A stretch of DNA of 64,000 nucleotides from Aureimonas altamirensis (GTDB taxonomy: Bacteria > Pseudomonadota > Alphaproteobacteria > Rhizobiales > Rhizobiaceae), in NCBI RefSeq assembly GCF_023702225.1, contig NZ_JAMQCO010000007.1, forward strand, positions 62,001 through 126,000. The letters are read 5' to 3'. Below the pieces are notes generated by a model, which worked only from the letters and a program-made list of their open reading frames with translations, had not been told where the DNA came from and ran no database searches. A program made the translations under genes and the position numbers. Positions 30,857 to 39,626 of the stretch are shown here, in pieces. Numbering within the stretch: the first letter of the stretch is position 1; each line of letters opens with the position of its first letter.

Positions 30857-30876
30857 ACCGTAACCTTGGTTACGGT
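30857..30876. promoter_or_regulatory. Palindromic operator abutting the tetR start codon
   Basis: ACCGTAACC-TT-GGTTACGGT, 9-bp perfect arms, ending exactly one base before ATG 30856. This is the usual form of a TetR-family binding site. Its position would block the ribosome-binding region as well as transcription initiation. Confidence 0.75.
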
Positions 30877-30922
30877 CAGAGGCTCTACAGCACTTGCCGG
30901 GCGGCTGCAAGTACCCCGAAGG

Positions 30923-31666
30923 TCAGCCGTGCGGCCGGGTGGCCTGGATGAAGCGGCCGACGGCGCCGGCCATCCCGAATTCCAGCGCGTCCGCCGTCAG
31001 GCCATGGCCGATGGAAACCTCGGCGATGGCGGGCAGCCGGTGCAACAGCGGCGGCAGGTTGGCAATGGTCAGGTCGTGGCCGGCATTGAGCGCAAGACCG
31101 AGCGCCGTTGCGCGATTTCCGGCAACCTCCAGCCGGTCCAACTCCCGGCCTGCCGCGGCACTGTCGCCATGGGTGGCGCCATAGGGCCCGGTATAGAGCT
31201 CCAGCCTGTCCGCGCCGATCTCGACGGCCTGTTCGTATCCCGCCGGATCCGGGTCCGCAAAGAGCGAAACGCGAATGCCCTCGCCTTTCAGGCGCTCGAC
31301 GACGGGCTTCAGGAACTCGGCCCTGCCGGCAAAATCCCAACCATGATCCGATGTCGCCTGCGACGGATCGTCGGGCACCAGCGTCACCTGGTCCGGACGG
31401 CCCATCCGCACGAGGGCCAGGAATTCGGGCGTCGGATAGCCCTCGATGTTGAATTCGGCGTCGGGAAACTCGGCATCCAGCAGCGCGCGCAGGTCCGGCA
31501 CGTCGGAAAAGCGGATATGTCGCTGGTCGGGCCTCGGATGCACGGTGATTCCGGCCGCGCCGGCCGCCAGCGCGATGCGCGACAGGCCCGTCACGCTCGG
31601 CCAGGGCAGGTTGCGCCGATTGCGCAGCATGGCCACCGCATTCACGTTCACCGACAGACTGGTCAT
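30923..31666 (-). CDS. pdxJ: Pyridoxine 5'-phosphate synthase
   Basis: A 247-residue TIM-barrel enzyme that condenses 1-deoxyxylulose 5-phosphate with 3-amino-2-oxopropyl phosphate in vitamin B6 synthesis. Signatures are [14 protein letters not shown] at the N-terminus, [16 protein letters not shown] near residue 37, and [10 protein letters not shown] and [10 protein letters not shown] near the C-terminus. It follows the RecD-like helicase gene by 12 bp. Confidence 0.95.
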   Translation of the reverse strand: MTSLSVNVNAVAMLRNRRNLPWPSVTGLSRIALAAGAAGITVHPRPDQRHIRFSDVPDLRALLDAEFPDAEFNIEGYPTPEFLALVRMGRPDQVTLVPDDPSQATSDHGWDFAGRAEFLKPVVERLKGEGIRVSLFADPDPAGYEQAVEIGADRLELYTGPYGATHGDSAAAGRELDRLEVAGNRATALGLALNAGHDLTIANLPPLLHRLPAIAEVSIGHGLTADALEFGMAGAVGRFIQATRPHG

Positions 31667-31678
31667 CGAACCTTCCCC

Positions 31679-32806
31679 CTACCGAACGACGGTCAACCGT
31701 TCCGCCGCCCGCGTGATCGCCGTATACAACCACCGCTCCCGCGTGTCGCGGAAGGCGAAGCTTTCGTCGAACAGCATCACGTCGTTCCATTGCGAGCCCT
31801 GCGCCTTGTGCACGGTGAGGGCATAGCCGAAATCGAAATCGTCGTAGCGCTTGCGCGTCTGCCACGGAATTTCCGTATCCGGCTCCTCGAACACGGATTT
31901 CAACAGCTTTATCTTGGCAGCGCCCCGGTCCAGATCGTCGTCCTCCGGGCGGACGATCAGGTTGACGCCGGGCTTCACCGTCTCGCGCGAGGCGGTCATG
32001 ACCTGCCACAGGGAGCCGTTCAGCAGCCCCTTGGCCGGGTCGTTGCGCAGGCAGACCAGCTTGTCCCCGGAAATGGGCGTGGCGCCTTGGAAGCCCTTCA
32101 ATTCCCGCAGGCGGGTATTGTAGCGACGCCGCGTGCGGTTGGTGCCCACCAGCACCTGGTCGGCCGCAAGGACGGCATCCCTGTCCACTTCGTGACGCGA
32201 GATGACGCGCGCCGCTCCATAATTCCCATAGGCGATCTCTTCCCCCTCGCGCACCTTCAGCGCCAGGTCGATGATCGGATTGTCGCGCGCCTGCCGGTGG
32301 ATCTCGGTCAGCAGGAAATCGGGTTCCGCCTCGGTAAAGAAGCCTCCGCCCGATACCGGCGGCAACTGCCCCGGATCGCCCAGCACCAGGACCGGCGTTC
32401 CGAAGCTGAGGAGGTCGCGGCCCAGCGCCTCGTCGACCATGGAGCACTCGTCGACGATGATGAGCTTGGCCTTGGCGACCGGGCTTTGCCGGTTCAGCGA
32501 GAAGGCCGGCGACACGCGGGAGGTGCCCGTCTCGGCGTCCTCGACCGTTTCTTCGCCGCGCGGGCGGTAGATCAGCGAATGGATGGTGCGGGCGTTGCGC
32601 GCGCCCTTGCTGCGCAGCACCTGTGCCGCCTTGCCGGTAAAGGCGGCGAACTGCACCTGCCCGTCCAGCCCCTCGGCAAAGTAGCGGGCCAGCGTCGTCT
32701 TGCCGGTGCCGGCATATCCGAACAGCCGGAAAACCGGCTGGTTGCGGCTCTTCAACCATTCTGCGACGCGGTCGAGCGCATCTTCCTGCTGTGACGATAG
32801 CTTCAT
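31679..32806 (-). CDS. ATP-dependent RecD-like DNA helicase
   Basis: A 375-residue SF1 helicase of the RecD2/Dda type. Walker A is GYAGTGKTT (residues about 30-38), Walker B region IIVDECSMV, motif III-like LGDPGQLPPV, and the C-terminal UvrD-like motif TVHKAQGSQW. It lacks the RecBCD-associated N-terminal domain. ATG 32806 begins the domain (MKLSSQQ). Its role is probably DNA repair or recombination; it is conserved next to pdxJ in some Rhizobiales, but that is from memory and not checked. Confidence 0.88.
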   Translation of the reverse strand: MKLSSQQEDALDRVAEWLKSRNQPVFRLFGYAGTGKTTLARYFAEGLDGQVQFAAFTGKAAQVLRSKGARNARTIHSLIYRPRGEETVEDAETGTSRVSPAFSLNRQSPVAKAKLIIVDECSMVDEALGRDLLSFGTPVLVLGDPGQLPPVSGGGFFTEAEPDFLLTEIHRQARDNPIIDLALKVREGEEIAYGNYGAARVISRHEVDRDAVLAADQVLVGTNRTRRRYNTRLRELKGFQGATPISGDKLVCLRNDPAKGLLNGSLWQVMTASRETVKPGVNLIVRPEDDDLDRGAAKIKLLKSVFEEPDTEIPWQTRKRYDDFDFGYALTVHKAQGSQWNDVMLFDESFAFRDTRERWLYTAITRAAERLTVVR

Positions 32807-32843
32807 GCCAATCGCCTCGCAGAAAAACACCGCCGCCGCAAGC

Positions 32844-33437
32844 TCATCGCAGCATCGGCCACAGTGTAGCGACCAGCAGGAGCCCCATCGCGATATTGAA
32901 GAGGCGCAGGCGGGTGCGGTTGGCCAGGAAGCCGCGCAGGGCGATCCCGAATCCGGTCCAGACCGACACGCTCGGCAGGTTGACGAGGGTGAAGACGACC
33001 GCGACCAGGATCACCGACAGCCAGGGCCGTTCCATGTTGACGTAGGCCCCCATCCCGACAAGGGCCATGGCCCAGGCCTTGGGATTGACCCACTGGAACA
33101 TCGCCGCCTGCAGGAATGTCAGGGGCTCGGCAGCGGATTGGCCGGATCCGACGCTGCGCGAAAAGGCGATCCGCCACGCCAGATAGATGAGATAGGCCGC
33201 GCTGGCGAACTTCATGGCCAGCGACAGGCCGGGATAGGCGTGGATGACGACGCCCAGCCCCATGCCGACGGCCAGGAGCAGAAGGGCGAACCCGCCCGAG
33301 ATGCCGAGCATGTGAGGGATGGAACGACGAAAGCCGAAATTGACGCCCGACGCCATCAGCATGAGGTTGTTGGGCCCCGGCGTGATGGAGGACACGAACG
33401 CGAAGACCACCAGGCCGACCAGGAGTTCATAGGTCAT
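32844..33437 (-). CDS. LysE family translocator
   Basis: A 197-residue inner-membrane exporter with six hydrophobic segments. The LysE/RhtB signature is SSITPGPNNLMLMASG near residue 16. Substrates of the family are amino acids or homoserine lactones. It is placed between ilvN and the helicase, so it might export a branched-chain amino acid, but this is only contextual. Confidence 0.9.
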   Translation of the reverse strand: MTYELLVGLVVFAFVSSITPGPNNLMLMASGVNFGFRRSIPHMLGISGGFALLLLAVGMGLGVVIHAYPGLSLAMKFASAAYLIYLAWRIAFSRSVGSGQSAAEPLTFLQAAMFQWVNPKAWAMALVGMGAYVNMERPWLSVILVAVVFTLVNLPSVSVWTGFGIALRGFLANRTRLRLFNIAMGLLLVATLWPMLR

Positions 33438-33458
33438 GCATCAGAGCCTTAGTCGGAG

Positions 33459-34049
33459 CTACTCCTGCTCGATAACGATCATCGGCTCGCGGCCCCGACT
33501 CATGGCCGAAACGCCAGTGCGGCACACTTCGGCCAGGCCTATGGGGCTCATCAGCTGGATGAATTTCTCGATCTTGGTGCTGCGGCCGGTAATTTCGAAC
33601 ACGAAATGAGCGGTACTGGAATCCACCACCTTGGCGCGGAACACGTCCGCCAGCCGCAGCGCCTCCACGCGGTCATCCCCCTCGCCGGCAACCTTCACCA
33701 GCGCAAGTTCGCGCTCGATGGGGCCGTCCTCGCCATTGCCGGCGGCAGCGTTGGTCAGGTCCACGACGCTATGCACCGGCACGATCCGGTCGAGCTGGCT
33801 CTTGATCTGCTCGATGACGTGCGGCGCACCGCGCGTCACCACCGTAATGCGCGACAGATGGCGCGCATGCTCCGTTTCCGACACGGTCAGGCTCTCGATA
33901 TTGTAGCCACGGCCCGAAAACAGGCCGATCACCCGGGCCAGCACGCCCGGCTCGTTGTCCACGATGACGGCGAGCGTATGCGATTCCGCCCTCTCCTTCT
34001 CCTCGGTAATGAAATAGGCGGATGCGGGCGGCTGTAGCGGACTGTTCAT
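33459..34049 (-). CDS. ilvN: Acetolactate synthase small (regulatory) subunit
   Basis: A 196-residue regulatory subunit (IlvN/IlvH). The N-terminal ACT domain starts HTLAVIVDNEPGVLARVIGLF (written here as HTLAVIVDNEPG then VLARVIGLF), with the GYNIESLTV motif; the C-terminal domain has FEITGRSTKIEKFI. It confers valine feedback inhibition on IlvB. It lies 46 bp after ilvB in the same operon. Confidence 0.95.
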   Translation of the reverse strand: MNSPLQPPASAYFITEEKERAESHTLAVIVDNEPGVLARVIGLFSGRGYNIESLTVSETEHARHLSRITVVTRGAPHVIEQIKSQLDRIVPVHSVVDLTNAAAGNGEDGPIERELALVKVAGEGDDRVEALRLADVFRAKVVDSSTAHFVFEITGRSTKIEKFIQLMSPIGLAEVCRTGVSAMSRGREPMIVIEQE

Positions 34050-34095
34050 GGATCTCGGACTCTGGAAAACGGTTGGATCGAAGGGCGGGACCGGT

Positions 34096-35889
34096 CTAGA
34101 CCAGCGCCTTGCCCTTGGCGTCGATGGCGTTGGCGACGGCCTCGTCGGTCGCCTCGTCCGGCAGCAGCATCTCGTTGTGGGCGCGGCCCGAGGGAATCAT
34201 CGGGAAGCAGTTGGCGAGGTTCGCCACGCAGCAATCGAAGATGACGGGGCGGCGGATGTCGATCATCTCGCGGATGGCCCCATCGAGATCGCCCGCCTTC
34301 TCGACCCGCAGCCCGACGCCCCCGAAGGCTTCCGCCATCTTGACGAAGTCGGGCAACGCCTCGCTGTAGGAATGCGACAGCCGGTTGCCGTGCAGCAATT
34401 GCTGCCACTGGCGCACCATGCCCATGTACTGGTTGTTGAGGATGAAGATCTTGATCGGCGCCTCGTACTGCACCGCCGCCGACATCTCCTGCATCGTCAT
34501 CTGCACGGAAGCGTCGCCGGCGATGTCTATGACGAGCGCGTCCGGATGGGCGATCTGCACGCCCAGCGCAGCCGGCAGGCCGTAGCCCATGGTGCCGAGC
34601 CCGCCCGACGTCATCCAGCGGTTCGGCTCCTCGAAGCCATAGAACTGCGCCGCCCACATCTGGTGCTGGCCGACTTCGGTGGTGATGTAGGTCTTGCGGT
34701 CCTTCGTCAGTTCGTACAGGCGCTTGACCGCGTGCTGCGGCATGATGATGTCGCCGTCCTGCCGGTAGGCGAGGCAGTTGCGCGCCTTCCACCGTGCGAT
34801 CTGGCCCTTCCACTCGGCCAGAGCGGCCGTGTCCGTCTTGAGCCCCAGCTCGCGCCAAGCCTCCAGCATGGCCTTCAGCACATGGCCGACATCGCCGATG
34901 ATCGGCAGGTCGACGCGGACGTTCTTGTTGATCGACGACGGGTCGATATCCACGTGGATCTTGCGTGAATTGGGCGAGAAGGCATCCAGGCGGCCGGTGA
35001 TCCGGTCGTCGAAGCGCGCGCCCAGGCACAGCATGACGTCGCAGTCATGCATTGCGAGGTTGGCCTCGTAGGTACCGTGCATGCCGAGCATGCCCAGCCA
35101 GTTCTCGCCCGATGCCGGATAGGCGCCGAGCCCCATCAGCGTCGAGGTGACGGGTATGCCCGTCTCGGCCGCGAATTCGCGCAGCAGGCGGCTTGCCTCC
35201 GGCCCGGAATTGATGACGCCGCCGCCCGTATAGAAGACCGGCCGCTTCGCCGAGGCCAGCAGTTCGACGGCCGCGCGCACGCGCCCCCGATCCGCGTCGA
35301 CGCGCGGGTGATAGCGGCTGGCGGCGCGGCTCAATTGCGGCGGGGTATAGGTGCCGGTGGCGAACTGGACGTCCTTCGGGATATCGACCACGACGGGCCC
35401 GGGCCGTCCGGATGTCGCGACATGGAATGCCTCGTGCAGGATCTCGGCGAGGTCTTCGACGCTCTTCACCAGCCAGTTGTGCTTGGTGCAGGGCCGCGTG
35501 ATGCCCACCGTATCGCATTCCTGGAAGGCGTCGGAGCCGATCAGCAAGGTCGGAACCTGCCCGGTGATGCAGACCAGCGGGATCGAGTCCATCAGCGCGT
35601 CCTGCAACGGCGTCACCGCATTGGTTGCGCCGGGTCCGGAGGTGACCAGCATCACGCCGACCTTGCCGGTCGAGCGGGCATAACCTTCGGCCGCATGGCC
35701 GGCGCCCTGTTCGTGGCGGACGAGGATGTGCTGCACGGCATCCTGCTGGAACAGCGCGTCGTAGATCGGCAGCACCGCCCCGCCCGGATATCCGAAGAGG
35801 TGCTCGACACCGTGATCCTTCATGGCCTGTACCACCATTTCGGCGCCGGTCATCCTGCGGATCTCCGGATTGGTCGTCATGTCGTCCAT
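34096..35889 (-). CDS. ilvB: Acetolactate synthase large subunit
   Basis: A 597-residue thiamine-diphosphate enzyme catalysing the first shared step of isoleucine/valine synthesis. Catalytic Glu is in RHEQGAGHAAEGYA (about residue 53), FAD-site region near the middle, and the TPP/Mg motif GDASVQMTM ending NNQYMG near residue 460. ATG 35889 has a CAGGAA ribosome-binding site. A leader peptide and attenuator precede it. ilvN follows. Confidence 0.95.
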   Translation of the reverse strand: MDDMTTNPEIRRMTGAEMVVQAMKDHGVEHLFGYPGGAVLPIYDALFQQDAVQHILVRHEQGAGHAAEGYARSTGKVGVMLVTSGPGATNAVTPLQDALMDSIPLVCITGQVPTLLIGSDAFQECDTVGITRPCTKHNWLVKSVEDLAEILHEAFHVATSGRPGPVVVDIPKDVQFATGTYTPPQLSRAASRYHPRVDADRGRVRAAVELLASAKRPVFYTGGGVINSGPEASRLLREFAAETGIPVTSTLMGLGAYPASGENWLGMLGMHGTYEANLAMHDCDVMLCLGARFDDRITGRLDAFSPNSRKIHVDIDPSSINKNVRVDLPIIGDVGHVLKAMLEAWRELGLKTDTAALAEWKGQIARWKARNCLAYRQDGDIIMPQHAVKRLYELTKDRKTYITTEVGQHQMWAAQFYGFEEPNRWMTSGGLGTMGYGLPAALGVQIAHPDALVIDIAGDASVQMTMQEMSAAVQYEAPIKIFILNNQYMGMVRQWQQLLHGNRLSHSYSEALPDFVKMAEAFGGVGLRVEKAGDLDGAIREMIDIRRPVIFDCCVANLANCFPMIPSGRAHNEMLLPDEATDEAVANAIDAKGKALV

Positions 35890-35964
35890 GGCTGCTGTTC
35901 CTGCTGGGCGCCTCCCGTCAAGCGGTGCGCGTCGTTTCCCTTGGTTTCTTTCAGGCAATAAAAA

Positions 35965-35982
35965 AGGCCCTTCGAGGGGCCT
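35965..35982 (-). terminator. Attenuator terminator of the ilvBN leader
   Basis: On the minus strand an AGGCCCC/GGGCCT stem with loop TCGAA is followed by TTTTTTA, about 75 bp upstream of the ilvB start and downstream of the leader peptide. A second pair of complementary 9-mers (36032-36040 and 35990-35998) lies between the leader codons and this terminator and could form the pause or antiterminator hairpin. Confidence 0.75.
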
Positions 35983-36018
35983 GTCTTTCGCGCACACGTG
36001 GCATTCGCCGGACGGTCT

Positions 36019-36072
36019 CTAAACCGCCTCGCGTGTGCGCCTGCCTACGAGAATGAGCGTGATGTTCTTCAT
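36019..36072 (-). CDS. ilvB leader peptide (attenuation control)
   Basis: A 17-residue peptide, MKNITLILVGRRTREAV. Residues 4-9 are Ile-Thr-Leu-Ile-Leu-Val, a run of branched-chain codons as expected for a translation-coupled attenuator of ilv genes. It ends 37 bp before the attenuator stem and is followed by ilvB. Translation stalling at these codons when branched-chain aminoacyl-tRNA is scarce would favour readthrough. Confidence 0.75.
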   Translation of the reverse strand: MKNITLILVGRRTREAV

Positions 36073-36120
36073 GGGGCGGGACGATACTTCCATAGACTTC
36101 GCACGTCAACGCAATTTCGC

Positions 36121-37023
36121 TCAGGTCTCGAGGCGCTCCCAATCCGGGCCGAACTGGTTGCGGAACCACGTCTCCTGCCGCTTCGCATATTGTCGCGTCC
36201 GCACCACCGCCCGTTCCACGGCATCGCGAAGCGTCATGTCTCCGCGCTCCGCCGCAAGCAGCTCCGCCACGCCGATCGCCTGCCCCGCCGAATGGTCCAG
36301 AGCGCCCGGACGCTGCGCGAAGCGCAGCGCCTCTTGCGCCGCTCCCTCGGCCATCATGGCATCGAACCGCCGGGCGATCCGCGCCCGCAGGACGGCCCGG
36401 TCCGGCGCGAGAACGATCCGGCGAATGCCCGCGCCCGTTACGAGCGGCCGCCCCTTGCCCTCCTGAAGCGACGCCAGCGGCCGGCCCGTCGTCATCACCA
36501 GTTCGAGCGCCCGCAGGATACGCTGGCTGTCCGTTGGGCGCAGCCTTGCCGCAGCCTGCGGATCGAGGCCGGAGAGAACCTCGTGCATCCGCCCCGGCCC
36601 TTCCTGTGCGTGGCGCGCGCGCAGCGCCGCGCGCAGCTCCGGCGCAACCGCCGGCATATCGTCCAGCCCCTGCGTCAGGGCACGGAAATACAGCCCCGTG
36701 CCGCCCACGAAGATCGGTACCGCGCCCGCCCCGCGTATCGCGCGGAGCACGCGTTCCGCCTCGGTCAGCCACAAGCCCGTCGAATAGGGCGCGGCCGGGT
36801 CCGCATAGCCGTACAGATGGTGGGGAATGCCGTCCATGTCCGCCTCGGACGGGCGCGCCGTCAGGATGCGCAGCCCGTCATAGATCTGCATCGAGTCGGC
36901 ATTCACCACGACGCCGCCCAGGCTCCGCGCCAGGTCCACGGCCAGCTTCGACTTGCCGCTCGCGGTGGGGCCCGCTATCAAAATCGCGTTCAACCGGTCC
37001 AAGCCTGCCAGGTCCCCTGCCAA
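36121..37023 (-). CDS. miaA: tRNA dimethylallyltransferase
   Basis: An about 300-residue enzyme adding a dimethylallyl group to A37 of UNN-decoding tRNAs. The P-loop is AGPTASGKSK, followed by NADSMQIYDGL, and the C-terminal Arg-rich motif RQYAKRQETWFRNQ. No ATG is available near the N-terminus: TTG 37023 is the longest start, and TTG 36993 (MNAILIAG-like start) is the more typical length, so the true start is uncertain. It is divergent from serB, and the longest start codon overlaps the serB start. Confidence 0.95.
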   Translation of the reverse strand: MAGDLAGLDRLNAILIAGPTASGKSKLAVDLARSLGGVVVNADSMQIYDGLRILTARPSEADMDGIPHHLYGYADPAAPYSTGLWLTEAERVLRAIRGAGAVPIFVGGTGLYFRALTQGLDDMPAVAPELRAALRARHAQEGPGRMHEVLSGLDPQAAARLRPTDSQRILRALELVMTTGRPLASLQEGKGRPLVTGAGIRRIVLAPDRAVLRARIARRFDAMMAEGAAQEALRFAQRPGALDHSAGQAIGVAELLAAERGDMTLRDAVERAVVRTRQYAKRQETWFRNQFGPDWERLET

Positions 37024-37907
37024 TGCACGTCGTTACCCTGATATCCGCCCGGAACGATCCGCGCGTCAGCCGCTCCCTCGCAGAGCAGGCGCAGTATATC
37101 ATCGGCGAGGCCGAGATCTTCTGGCTCGAGCGGGATACAGCCTGCGACCTCGTGACGGAAGAGACCCCCGACGCCGCCACGCGCGAGGCCCTGTCACGGC
37201 TCGCCCTATCCGCCGCGGTGGACTGCACGGTCCAGCCGGTCGAAGGCCGCCGGAAATCCATTCTGCTGGCCGACATGGATTCCACCATGATCGACCAGGA
37301 GTGCATCGACGAGCTGGCCGCCGAAATCGGAATCAAGGACAAGGTCGCCGCCATCACCGCCCGCGCCATGAACGGCGAAATCGCGTTCGAGCCGGCCTTG
37401 CGCGAACGGGTGGCCCTGCTGCGGGACCTGCCCGTCGCCCGCGTGAAGGACGTTTTGGCCAGGCGCATCCAGCTTGCCACGGGTGGTGCGACCCTGGTCG
37501 CCACCATGCGTGGCCATGGCGCCTACGCGGCCCTCGTTTCCGGCGGCTTCACCCTGTTCACGCAGGAGGTGGCGCGGCAGCTCGGCTTCGACGAAAACCG
37601 CGCCAACAAGCTGGATATCGCGGACGGCGCGCTGACGGGCACGGTCGCCGAGCCGATTCTCGGCGCCGACGCCAAGCTGGCTGCCCTGCACGAGATCGCC
37701 GCGGCGCGCGGCGTCGGCGCGGGCGACGTGCTGGCGGTTGGAGACGGAGCCAACGATCTGCCGATGATCCTTGCCGCCGGCACCGGCGTCGCCCTGCACG
37801 CCAAGCCGGCCGTCGCCGCGAAGGCGCCATTCCGGATCGACCATGCCGACCTGACCGGTCTTCTGTTCCTGCAGGGCTACAAGGCGGAGCAGTTCATCGC
37901 TGCATAG
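37023..37907 (+). CDS. serB: Phosphoserine phosphatase
   Basis: A 294-residue HAD-superfamily enzyme producing L-serine from phosphoserine. The catalytic motif I is LADMDSTMI (about residue 82-90), motif II is in ALVSGGF, and motif III GDGANDLPMI is near residue 240. An N-terminal regulatory domain of about 75 residues precedes the catalytic core. The ATG at 37023 is on the opposite strand to the miaA start. Confidence 0.95.
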   Translation: MHVVTLISARNDPRVSRSLAEQAQYIIGEAEIFWLERDTACDLVTEETPDAATREALSRLALSAAVDCTVQPVEGRRKSILLADMDSTMIDQECIDELAAEIGIKDKVAAITARAMNGEIAFEPALRERVALLRDLPVARVKDVLARRIQLATGGATLVATMRGHGAYAALVSGGFTLFTQEVARQLGFDENRANKLDIADGALTGTVAEPILGADAKLAALHEIAAARGVGAGDVLAVGDGANDLPMILAAGTGVALHAKPAVAAKAPFRIDHADLTGLLFLQGYKAEQFIAA

Positions 37908-37919
37908 GCGCCGCCTGCC

Positions 37920-39506
37920 TCAATCGAGCGGCAGCACCACGAAACGCAGATCGCCTCCAGGCGAGGCGACGAGCAGCAGGGCGTTGCGGCGGCCGTCTGT
38001 GCGCAGCGCAGCGAGGCTCTTGCGGAATTCCGCCGCCGTGCCCACCGACTCCTGTCCGATCTCGGTAATGACCGAGCCGGGCTCGATGCCCTTGTCCGCC
38101 GCCGGCGATTCGGCGGCGACCTCGGTCACGACCACGCCTTCCAGTTCCTCATCGATGCCGAACTGCGTCTTCAACGCGTCGGACATGTCGGCAAGCGTCA
38201 TGCCCAGCGTTTCGGCGGTGGCCTCGGCAGCGGGTTCTTCTCCGCCCTCTTCGCCGGTTGCGCCCTCCTGCTGCTCCATCATGGCTTCGCCATCCTCGAG
38301 CCGGCCCAGCGTCACCTCCACGTCGATGGAGCGCGGCTCCGCATCCTGGCTTTCCTTGCGCATCAGCGTCAGCGTGACGCGTTTCCCGACTTCCGTCTCG
38401 GCCACCATGCGCGGCAGGTCGCGCGAGGTCGGCACCGGCCGGCCATCGAAGCGGGTAATCACGTCGCCGATCTCGATCTCATCGGTATCCGAAGGCCCGT
38501 TCGGCACCACGCCCATGACGATGGCGCCCGAATTGTCCGACAGCCCGAGGCCTTCGGCAATTTCGTCGGTCACCTCCTGCAGGCGGATGCCAAGCCAGCC
38601 GCGGCGCGTTTCGCCGAACGCGCGCAGCTGGTCCACCACGTTTTCGGCCAGCAGCGAGGGAATGGCGAAGCCGATGCCGATGGAGCCGCCCGTTGGCGAG
38701 ATGATCGCCGTGTTGATGCCGATGACGCGCCCATACATGTCGAAGAGCGGGCCGCCGCTGTTGCCGCGATTGATGGCGGCGTCGGTCTGGATGAAGTTGT
38801 CGTAGGGGCCGGCGTTGATGTTGCGCCCGCGCGCGGAAACGATGCCGACCGTCACGGAGCCGCCAAGGCCGAACGGGTTGCCGATGGCCATGACCCAGTC
38901 GCCGATGCGCACCTCCTCGCTGTCGCCGAAGGAAACAGCGGTCAGGGGCTCCTCGGGCTCCACCTTCAGGACGGCAAGATCCGTTTTCGTGTCGGTGCCG
39001 AGAAGCGTCGCCTTGAGCGACGAGCCGTCCGCGAAATTGACGGTGATCTCGTCGGCGTCCGCGATGACGTGGTTGTTGGTGACGACGATGCCCGCCGGGT
39101 CGATAACGAAGCCCGATCCGAGCGACTGCACGCGCTGCGCGTTCGTCCCCTCGTTTCCCTGCAGCAGCTCGTCGAAGAACTCCTGCAGCGGAGAGCCCTC
39201 CGGCGCGGACAGAGGCGGCACCGCCGACCCGCCGGCCACGCGCTGTGAGGTGGAGATGTTCACCACCGCGTCGAGCAGGCCTTCGGCGAGCCCGGCAACG
39301 GAAGCCGGCCCCTGCATGCGCGGCTGGGCCGATGCAGGCGGAACGCCGGGGGCCGATGGGTCCTGGGTTTCGGATGGCGGCCGCTGCGGCGCGATCTGCT
39401 GGCCCTCGGCCGGCGGCGGGATGACGCCTTGCGCCAGCGCGCCGCCCGTCATCGCGGCCAGGAGTGCCGCTGCGATCGCATTGCGGGCCTGCGGTAGCTG
39501 CGTCAT
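37920..39506 (-). CDS. degP: Periplasmic serine protease, Do/DegP family
   Basis: A 528-residue periplasmic protease/chaperone. Signal peptide at residues 1-25 (ends GGALAQ), then the trypsin-like domain with His in NNHVIADAD, Asp in KTDLAVLKV, and Ser in GNSGGPLFD. Two PDZ domains follow (GWLGIRLQEV... and GVVVTEVAAES...), separated by an unusually acidic Glu/Gly-rich linker (about 390-425). ATG 39506 has an AAAGGG site. It is separated from hflC by a terminator and has its own transcript. Confidence 0.94.
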   Translation of the reverse strand: MTQLPQARNAIAAALLAAMTGGALAQGVIPPPAEGQQIAPQRPPSETQDPSAPGVPPASAQPRMQGPASVAGLAEGLLDAVVNISTSQRVAGGSAVPPLSAPEGSPLQEFFDELLQGNEGTNAQRVQSLGSGFVIDPAGIVVTNNHVIADADEITVNFADGSSLKATLLGTDTKTDLAVLKVEPEEPLTAVSFGDSEEVRIGDWVMAIGNPFGLGGSVTVGIVSARGRNINAGPYDNFIQTDAAINRGNSGGPLFDMYGRVIGINTAIISPTGGSIGIGFAIPSLLAENVVDQLRAFGETRRGWLGIRLQEVTDEIAEGLGLSDNSGAIVMGVVPNGPSDTDEIEIGDVITRFDGRPVPTSRDLPRMVAETEVGKRVTLTLMRKESQDAEPRSIDVEVTLGRLEDGEAMMEQQEGATGEEGGEEPAAEATAETLGMTLADMSDALKTQFGIDEELEGVVVTEVAAESPAADKGIEPGSVITEIGQESVGTAAEFRKSLAALRTDGRRNALLLVASPGGDLRFVVLPLD

Positions 39507-39595
39507 CACTGCCCTTTCCATCCCTGACGGCTTCAGCCGTCGAGGCAAGCCGATAAAAGCGACTGAATCAAGAACGCACCCGTGGCTGCCAGCAA

Positions 39596-39621
39596 AAAGC
39601 CCGGGACGATGCCCGGGCTTT
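39596..39621 (-). terminator. Rho-independent terminator of hflKC
   Basis: On the minus strand AAAGCCCGGG and CCCGGGCTTT form a 10-bp perfect stem followed by TTTTT, immediately downstream of the hflC stop at 39627. It separates hflKC from degP. Confidence 0.9.
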
Positions 39622-39626
39622 CCACA

